Origin: Watersipora subatra
Taxonomy: Eukaryota > Bryozoa > Gymnolaemata > Cheilostomatida > Watersiporidae
Direction of reading: 5' to 3'
Assembly (NCBI RefSeq): GCF_963576615.1
Contig: NC_088710.1
Coordinates: 20,641,114 to 20,705,113 of the forward strand
DNA length: 64,000 bases
Shown here: positions 58,001 to 64,000 of the stretch, one piece after another
Position numbering within the stretch: the stretch's first letter is position 1
How the letters are laid out: every line of letters begins with the position of its first letter
Made by a program: the position numbers and the translations under genes
The notes under the pieces: model-generated
What the model saw: the letters and a program-made list of their open reading frames with translations, nothing else
What the model was told of the DNA's origin: nothing
Database searches by the model: none

Positions 58001-60597
58001 AGTAACTGTGTTAAGTAGATCTGTGTCCTTCCCGATATGGCCTATAGCATTCCCGCAAAAGCTTTAATCTCATGAATAAAATAGAGCATTTAAAAATGTT
58101 ACCCGTTAAATTCTAGGAAGCGGTCAATTTATGAATTTAAGAACATTTCCACAAAGCGTCAGTATTAGTCAAAGTAATTATTCACATAGTTATTATGTCA
58201 GCATTGTGTAGCAATATATTCTTTTTATTCAAATGAAAATATGTACTATAGAAAGATACACCAGAAAGAAATGTACCATAAAGAGGTATGTACCATAGAG
58301 GTATGCCATAGATATAAAAAAGTACTATAGAGGGATGTACCATTGAGAACAATCTACTGTAGAGAGATGTGCTATAGAGAAAAACGCACTATAGAGAGAT
58401 CCACCCTACATAGACAGCGATGTACCATAGACAGGTGCGCCCTAAACAAAAAATCCCTAAGAAATGCATTACCTATAGAGAGAGATGCGCTACAGAGAAA
58501 AACACCATAGAGGAATTTACTAAGAAGAGGTATACTATAAAAGAGAAGCTTCACCATAGACATAGAAAGATGCACTACGTAGATGTAGAGATGCATCCCA
58601 TAGTGAGAGCAATGCACAATTAAAATGGAGAGATGTAGCCTACGACAGAGATATAGATGCACAATATAAAGAACATGGCACCATAAAGAGACGCTCCATA
58701 GAGAGCAGCACCACAGATGAGTTCTGCTAAATTACCTAAGGAAACGGAGAAATGCCAAACAACTTCGAGACATCACACATTGAGCTAAACTAATACTTTA
58801 AAAGCTTTATCTTTTTGAAGCTCAACTAATTAATGAAAGCGGCACTTGCTTCAAATACAAACTCTTCGTCTGAGATAGAACATGAGGCAGCATTGCTGGT
58901 GTAAGGCACAAACAATCTGTAATATATAAAATAATACATACATTGGGCATAAACCTGTTTGAGATTGTTATTAGATCCCTCTGCCTCCTTTGTTTTCGTT
59001 GCAAGCTTCGTAATTGTAGGTATTATCTGAAATAGATTCATGAGCTGCTAAGCCATGTGTTAGGAACTAAGATGTTCAACGATGCAAGTGATAAGACCAA
59101 ATGCAAAAGCTAGTCTAATTGATTGACACAACAAATTTCCATAAACAAAAAGTGACCAGCAGAAAACAAGTAACTTTTATGCACTGCACCAGTTTTGTAA
59201 AACTTTAAACCAACAGCTTATTCACGATACAATGAGCAAGTTGAAAACAGCTCTTTAAGCAACTTTACTTTAACTATCTAGAATTTTATTTGTTTGAAAA
59301 CTTGACTGAAATTACATGGCTTAGAATATGTAATACCATTTTAGATAGTAACGCACACCCAAAGCGTGCGTTCCTATCTAAAATGCGCACCAAAAGCTTT
59401 TTAATTAGCTGCTTAAAGCTAGCTACATTTTGGATGTGTTTATTAGCAATTAAAACAATCTTGGCTAATTGCGTCTCTGTGTCGATGTGACTAGTATCAG
59501 TTGCGTTTTCTCTCCTAATCGGTGAAGTACAGTTCTTTCCGTAATTTCCCATATTATTACGTGGGTAAAGACTACTGAGAAATATTGACATGACAATCTT
59601 AAGGTTAATCATAGTTGTATGCTTAAGAACAAATTCTATTTGTTTTTGATGCAAAGAAAACTTGGGAATATTTTCAGGCAAAAAAAATGTGTGATGCCTA
59701 TTGTGCAACTTTGCGTGAAGCGCTCAAAGCCATGCATTTGATGAATCGTAAAAGGAAATAAAACCGTACAAAACTTTTTTTGTCAGACTGAGTCTCACGA
59801 TTCGATGTCTACAAGTCTCACGATTCGATGTCTATTATTTTTTGTTGCTCTAACTGCTACCCCTTCTCTCGGCTCCTGATGAAAACCTTTGTAGGTATTC
59901 CATAATTACACTTGGGTCACAGTAGGTTGAGCAACTTGTAAGCTGTTTACCATGAATAGTATGTAAAGCTTATCAGGTAAAATTAATCATCAACACTGTT
60001 GCAATTCATAAAAATAGTCTCAAGTCGATGGAAGCTTGATTATACGCTTAGACATATATGGAGATCGTTTCCGAACCATATAACAATAATAGTCGTCTGG
60101 TAGCAATAATTTCTTTGCTCGATAGTTACTTAGTTCTGGAATTGTTGTAAAAGAAATTATCCAGAATGCTTCCTATAGCATAAAAACTGTAGTTGGGACT
60201 ACATGTTGTTAACATACATTTACTTGCTTTAGAGTTCCACATGTCAACCTTACTTAATGTATTTGAATCAAACCAAATGCCTTCAAATTGCATAATAAAA
60301 CTTGAAAGCATTTTATTTCGTTTCAGTGTTATCTTATAAACTTTCATTCTTACTAAATGCGCAGACAGCTATGAGAATAAAGAGTGTGCGTTTATTATTT
60401 TACGACTTTAACATCAAACACTAAAAAAGCTTTTTACATATCGCAGTTTTAAAAACAATTTTTAAGCAACGATCTGTTTCGATGACACATACAGTAGGAT
60501 TTTTGTGACAGTGCATGTCGTTGCCCAATAAAAGCCGTTCCAAACTCCGGACTCTCAGTTCTAACGTTGATAAGCTGTCTAACTTTGCTCCTTCCAT
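52026..60597 (-). CDS. DCTN3: DCTN3, dynactin p22/p24 subunit (complete)
   Basis: Seven minus-strand exons, 60493-60597, 58942-59026, 56755-56841, 54235-54324, 53961-54019, 52955-53014 and 52026-52109, total 570 nt with consistent phases, giving 189 residues; human DCTN3 has 186. It starts MEGAKLDSLSTLELRVRSLE, matching the family's short N-terminus and first coiled-coil heptads. Other colinear blocks: LGDIERFTHM, KHLENVERLKWVLDSEHL (family LLEQVNALVPMLDSAHI), TKQLVDNYNKA (family SKALLEEYNK) and STQFEKWNTILSRLEE (family SKQFVQWDELLCQLE). DCTN3 is a helical subunit of the dynactin shoulder, which links dynein to cargo. Each exon is short (59-105 nt), so no single open frame shows the gene; the assignment rests on order, phase and total length. 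Confidence 0.87.
53266..53455. repeat. 35-bp minisatellite, about 5 copies
   Basis: The unit contains ATCAACCTACAAACCTTACA and TATTTATTTTATCAA. In the DCTN3 intron between exons 53961-54019 and 52955-53014. Confidence 0.85.
53823..53895. repeat. 16-bp tandem repeat, about 5 copies
   Basis: The unit AACAATCGTATGTCCG lies about 65 bp from DCTN3 exon 53961-54019. Confidence 0.85.
54690..54815 (-). mobile_element. tRNA-derived SINE-like fragment
   Basis: The minus strand reads GGTGGTCAATTAGCGCAGGT, then CATGAGTTTGAGTCCCATAC. The arrangement and the ATAAGTATTCCCACAATTAT flank match 12780-12925 and, more loosely, 11745-11845. Confidence 0.5.
57170..57440. repeat. Three tandem copies of an 85-100-bp unit
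   Basis: Each copy has CATCAACAATTTCACAATAA, GGTGGTCATCA and CAAGTGCCGTCAG. In a DCTN3 intron. Confidence 0.8.
57750..57885. repeat. Solo arm of the long inverted-repeat family
   Basis: AACAAAATTCACATTACAGT, CACCATGTCTTACTCTG and GTGATTACAAGCTCTTAAAA match the arms at 30260-30445 and 30985-31174. No inverted partner is seen nearby. Confidence 0.8.
58240..58700. repeat. Degenerate tandem repeat (CCATAGAGAGATG)
   Basis: Many loosely spaced variants of ATAGAGAGATGYACCATAGA occur. The region gives a spurious open frame on each strand. In a DCTN3 intron. Confidence 0.7.
59339..59383. repeat. Short hairpin, 18-bp arms
   Basis: TTTTAGATAGTAACGCAC and GTGCGTTCCTATCTAAAA pair with one mismatch around a 9-base loop. 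In a DCTN3 intron. Confidence 0.75.
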
Positions 60598-62140
60598 TTT
60601 GGTAGGCCAATTGAGTTTTTCTCAGCGAGCGGAAATTAGCTCATAGCCCTAAATTGCACACAGTACATCGAAGCCTTTATTGTACCACAGCGAACCTAAA
60701 CCGTTCATTGACATCGACTAATAGATTTAACGAATAGTTGGAAATAATCAGACACAACGGCCATGACCTCTTGGTGGAGAAAAAATGATCCAATTAAAAT
60801 TTATTGTCACCGCAGTTGTCCAATAGCTGTAGGTGAGAGGCCTTGGAATGTCGCAGATGTGGAAGTGTCAACAAGTTACGGATACTAAACGCTCACTTGC
60901 GCGACCGTCTTCAGTCGCTGCGACACGCGTGTTTCACATCGTGCAGTTGTAGCAAACAAGGCAGATATTACAGGAACAAAACATTACTTTTGCTGAATTG
61001 CTGCATTTGTTGCACACTCTACGACTGTGTATGATATAATAGTTGATGATTAAGTGTTATTTAGCTCTCATCAGCCTAACAACACGCCCTACCAACTACC
61101 AGCTGCTGTTGTAACAGATTTTTATAGGTATGCATTATTCTATTTATATGTCATAGACTCATGGTTCACCAGATAATGTTAACGCTAGGTTTCTTTATAA
61201 GATGTGGACTAGTTCCGTTATGTAATGGAGTGTAAAGCACTGTAGTTAACGTGTTATGTTGACCGCGATACTTGACAAACAAACGTGGAAAAACCGGTTG
61301 TTAGAATAGACAGTTCACTAACTATGCAGTGTATATGTTTGGGCTCGTACTGTGTATTGATAGCTAAGCAGGCCATCAAGAAGACCTTTTTCTTTCTCGT
61401 TATAAGGGATCTTGAGGATGAACGCATTGATGCTTTTTCTAGTTTCCATGACCCAACACCGGGGCTAAAATTGTGTGTAAAATGTTTCTATTTAAGAAGC
61501 CCGGTAGAATTATTTACATGCAGAGTGGTAATTATTAATTACACGCAGGGTAGTCACTCAAGATAGCTTAGAATATATCATATGAAAAGGTAAATCAGTG
61601 TTGTGAGGGTGAAATACTATAATCCATTGTTGTTGTCAACTATGTTTGCATTAGCAGAATGAGTTGCTATTTTGCTCACTATTTTGCTCAAATTACTTTA
61701 AGCAATACATTCCGCCCAATGCATAATGAAATTTTGACTCTTGCTTATTTCACTGGCATTCTCCATATAACATTCAGTCTGACCATAACACCAGACGGTG
61801 TAAAATAATTTTGTTGTTATAACTTGTGGCAAATACGTGATATTTAAAATATCTGAACATTGCTAATTTGTATTTATTCAGCTAAAAAAAAGTCAAAAAC
61901 TGCTGCTGACGTGCAATTATTCATTAGTTATTTAATAATTAATAAATAATAGTGATTGTTTACTCTAGTTTGTAATTTCTAAACCAGCAGCAGCCTTGGA
62001 ATCACCTACATCATCAGTGACTTTTTTGTTAGTTTTGTTTTTGTTATATGATGCTCCTGCCACTTAAATCTTTACCTATTGGTTTTGGAAATTTTACACA
62101 CAAATTTTGACAGTGTCGTTGACTTTTTTAGCGTGGCAGC
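60598..62140. promoter_or_regulatory. Divergent intergenic region between DCTN3 and LARP6
   Basis: The start codons of DCTN3 (minus, 60597) and LARP6 (plus, 62141) face away from each other across 1.5 kb. An AG acceptor (cttttttag) 9 bp before the LARP6 ATG shows a LARP6 leader exon should lie in this region or on its DCTN3 side. No TATA box or other element can be assigned with confidence. Frames at 60843-61034 and 61285-61566 have no recognisable domain. Confidence 0.4.
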
Positions 62141-64000
62141 ATGGCTGATACAGGCGATGCTGCAAGTCCCAAAAAGGAAAGAGCTCCGCTTGATTGTACA
62201 ACAGTAAATATAGTCATCAATAATTCTGGAGATGACTCATCATCACCACAAACCAGTCCCGGTGAGGGCTCACCCTCATCGAAGGGTAAGAGGCCTTCTT
62301 TAACTCTGCCGATTCTGCGTGTGGAGCAGTTGAAAGAGGAAGGATTTTCTTCAGGCTCTTCAGCTTACAACAGTGAAGATTCGGAATTCTCAGATACGGA
62401 CATCATAAATCGGTTAGGTGAATTCGTCCCGCCAAATGAGGAACTCTCGTTGAAAATAGCGGAACAGGTACGTGCAATCGTATGGCTAGATTTTGTTAAC
62501 TCCTTAATTTGCATACTGTAACAAAGATGGAGTCATGTCTCGTGGTAACACTTCGTAAGGAAAATGTCACCTGCCTACAGATTCAGTTTTTGAATATCCT
62601 TTTTCTTTGATCCTTTTTAAAATACTTGATACTTTTATTGATATTTGAAAATTAAAATATCTGATTTGATGGAACTAAAAGCTTTGGCTATCAGCAAGTA
62701 AATAAGTTGCAACAATATTTAATACTCCTCGAAAATTATGTGCTGCCAAAAACTAGACAAGTTGTAATAGTTATGTACGCGTAGCAATGGTCTCTGCTTA
62801 CGCCTGCATCTAGAAATATCATTACAGTAGTTGACCTGCATGTGTATAGGGTTACAAGCATTAGTCATCGTTACGTTAACATCAGTTATCTTCCTACGAC
62901 AAACATATTTGTAAACAGTCTGACTTATTTCATCCGTTGACGTTTGCACACTGGCATGCTAGAGGAAATATGACATGTGAAAATGGTCATCACTTGGGGT
63001 TAGGTTATGCTGCCATTTAATGTGGTATAGGTTGTTTGGCCAAGTTTTATAATCATAAAAACGCAGTAGGAGACTAGGAGAAGGCAAACTGAGGCTATGG
63101 GACTAGCCGGTAAACCTAGCTCATTACTTATCGGTGCATTTATGCATAGAATAGATCATTTTTTTAAGTAACAGCAATATCAATGAAACAGCTTTTTTTA
63201 GTTTTTAGTCGAGTGAAGGACTGTTAGCTTGAGTTCCTGTAAAAGTCCTTAAATAGAATAGGCAGCAGACTCGACATCTTTAGTGAGTAGAAAGTCCTTC
63301 GTAAATCCATTAAGGTGATTATTAAATTTCAACTGGCTGTGTGAATGCCCCACAAGTGACTGACTAACCATGCATTGCCCGGTACTTGTTCTGCCTGGCT
63401 GAACCAGCATGGTCTATTTCCTTCGATACTTGGCATGGTCCTCGATACTTATACTAAGACAAATTAATGTTAGGCTTCAACCAGCCGGCTGCTCCCATGA
63501 TAAAGTCACTCACATATTTCCTGATTCTTTTCTATTGTAGATGGATTTCTACTTTTCAGATGCGAATATTCTTAAGGACTCATTCTTGCTCAAGCACGTT
63601 CGCCGCAACAAGGAGGGTTTTGTTAATCTTAAACTCATCACAAGTTTTAAAAAGATGAAAACATTGACGAGAGACTATCGGGTGGTTGCATATAGTCTGA
63701 GACGGCACTCGCAGACACTGATAGTAAATGAAGACGGTAACAAAGCTAAGCGACGGAACCCACTTCCTGACTACGATGAAACGAAGCCATCACGAACTGT
63801 AGTGGCTGTTAATATACCTAACGAAGAAAAGGCTAATATGGAATCCATATCTAGCTTGTTCAAGAGCTGCGGTGAAATCACAATGTTACAAATTCTCAAG
63901 CCCGGGTCGTCTATTCCTCAAGATATAAAGAAGCACTTAAGCAAGCACCCAGAAATATCCAATTCTGTATGCGCTGTAATAGAGTTTGAGAAACACGAAT
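62141..64000 (+). CDS. LARP6: LARP6, La-related protein 6 (partial, 3' end off window)
   Basis: Exon 62141-62467 encodes 109 residues, starting MADTGDAASPKKERAPLDC. It is acidic and serine-rich (YNSEDSEFSDTDI) and ends SLKIAEQ at donor gtacgt. Exon 63541-64000 and beyond continues in phase 0: MDFYFSDANILKDSFLLKHV, RRNKEGFVNLKLITSFKKMK and LTRDYRVVAYSLR. This is the La motif, with the QxxFYFSD and F-LLKHV signatures of LARP6. It is followed by the linker and start of the RRM-like domain (TVVAVNIPNE, ITMLQILKPGS, VCAVIEFEKHE). LARP6 binds stem-loops in collagen mRNAs in vertebrates and regulates translation. The match to LARP6 rather than La/LARP7 rests on RRNKxGFVxxKLxTSFKKxK and ILKPGxxxPxDI. 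Confidence 0.9.

Noticed and set aside
59286-59708. 140-residue minus-strand frame
   Set aside because: In a DCTN3 intron, overlaps a hairpin, and does not match the DCTN3 phase or any recognised domain.

Overview
This is a window of an animal nuclear genome. It is AT-rich, nearly all gene sequence is split by GT-AG introns, and there are no operons or bacterial signals. Five conserved metazoan genes can be assembled by joining splice-phase-compatible exons: UBE3B (minus, 3' end off the left edge), CNBP (minus), RBM45 (plus), DCTN3 (minus) and LARP6 (plus, runs off the right edge). The gene set and the load of small DNA transposons fit a marine invertebrate, perhaps a lophotrochozoan. The phylum cannot be fixed from sequence reading alone.

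Layout. 1-3382: dead Ty3/gypsy retrotransposon (minus), with the start of its 3' LTR at the left edge. 3393-5955: a 45-bp minisatellite split by nested cut-and-paste transposons. 5961-31400: UBE3B on the minus strand, 18 recognised exons from the N-terminal IQ region to the first HECT exons. Its introns hold MITEs, tRNA-like SINE pieces, Helitron-like ends and six or more minisatellites. 31495-33240: a decayed LINE (minus). 34355-36085: CNBP, eight CCHC knuckles. 36086-39680: piggyBac-type MITE and a possible tiny gene. 39682-48634: RBM45, complete, 10 coding exons including a 14-nt microexon. 49181-49697: hAT-type MITE with a perfect 8-bp target duplication. 52026-60597: DCTN3, complete, 7 exons. 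60598-62140: intergenic space between the divergent DCTN3 and LARP6. 62141-64000: LARP6, first two coding exons.

The five genes are not a pathway. They are housekeeping or RNA-biology genes: a ubiquitin ligase, three RNA or nucleic-acid binding proteins and a dynactin subunit. RBM45 and DCTN3 are convergent, DCTN3 and LARP6 divergent, and CNBP lies upstream of UBE3B on the same strand.

The unusual content is repeat architecture rather than a new enzymatic system. The best examples are a minisatellite whose first unit carries a UBE3B splice acceptor, another array that starts at a UBE3B splice donor, a transposon-in-transposon-in-minisatellite whose empty site can be read directly, and a family of long-armed inverted repeats. 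I did not find a convincing undescribed biological system.
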